A stretch of 64,000 bases of DNA, taken from an uncultured Hyphomicrobiaceae bacterium. GTDB taxonomy: Bacteria; Pseudomonadota; Alphaproteobacteria; Rhizobiales; CAMYJA01. The stretch spans positions 23,915-87,914 of the forward strand of contig CAMYJA010000005.1 in NCBI GenBank assembly GCA_947258705.1. Reading direction: 5' to 3'. Both the position numbers and the translations under genes were made by a program. The number at the start of each line of letters is the position of its first letter. Positions within the stretch are counted from its first letter, which is position 1. A model generated the notes under the pieces. The model was not told where the DNA came from and searched no databases. It was given only the letters and a program-made list of their open reading frames with translations. Shown here piece by piece: positions 63,951 to 64,000 of the stretch.

Positions 63951-64000
63951 CTATTCTATTATGTTGGCGACGACGCCCGCGCCGACTGTGCGGCCGCCTT
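63951..64000 (-). CDS. tuf: elongation factor Tu, C-terminal fragment (gene continues beyond window)
   Basis: Minus-strand GGRTVGAGVVANIIE-stop directly upstream of rpsJ. Confidence 0.9.
   Translation of the reverse strand, partial: GGRTVGAGVVANIIE

Overview
64 kb chromosomal window from an alphaproteobacterium, probably Rhizobiales/Hyphomicrobiales (inferred from gene content and synteny). I see no rRNA, CRISPR array, transposase, integrase or prophage. Most of it is housekeeping. Left to right: 3' end of a probable NYN-domain gene and a family-5 uracil-DNA glycosylase; mtnP-apt-mtnA-class II aldolase (methylthioadenosine salvage/DHAP-shunt-like); cytochrome bc1 petABC; trmL-hemF; cca/NUDIX; an Fe(III) ABC permease plus binding protein; a sensor kinase; phasin; tRNA-His; a CDF transporter; ssb, pentapeptide-repeat protein, uvrA and dinB; lipB; acyl-CoA carboxylase subunits; ATP12 chaperone, HAD hydrolase, RluA, CrcB; a Tae4-like amidase with a translationally coupled small membrane protein; rarA; a Do-type protease; then the whole tuf-S10-spc-alpha ribosomal cluster on the minus strand. 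The most interesting observations are: (1) the Tae4-like NlpC/P60-type amidase and its ATGA-overlapping membrane partner between rarA and crcB; (2) a membrane pentapeptide-repeat protein between ssb, which keeps a GTTC-N7-GTTC SOS box, and uvrA; (3) a 14-bp hairpin-forming tandem repeat in the rpsJ-rplC spacer; (4) a perfect Fur-like palindrome and a degenerate repeat cluster upstream of the Fe(III) binding protein; (5) a complete MTA to DHAP shunt gene set; (6) a conserved-looking protein made of two diverged repeats; (7) a 33-bp in-frame tandem duplication in a histidine kinase linker. All assignments come from reading the sequence and from family knowledge; no database search was run.
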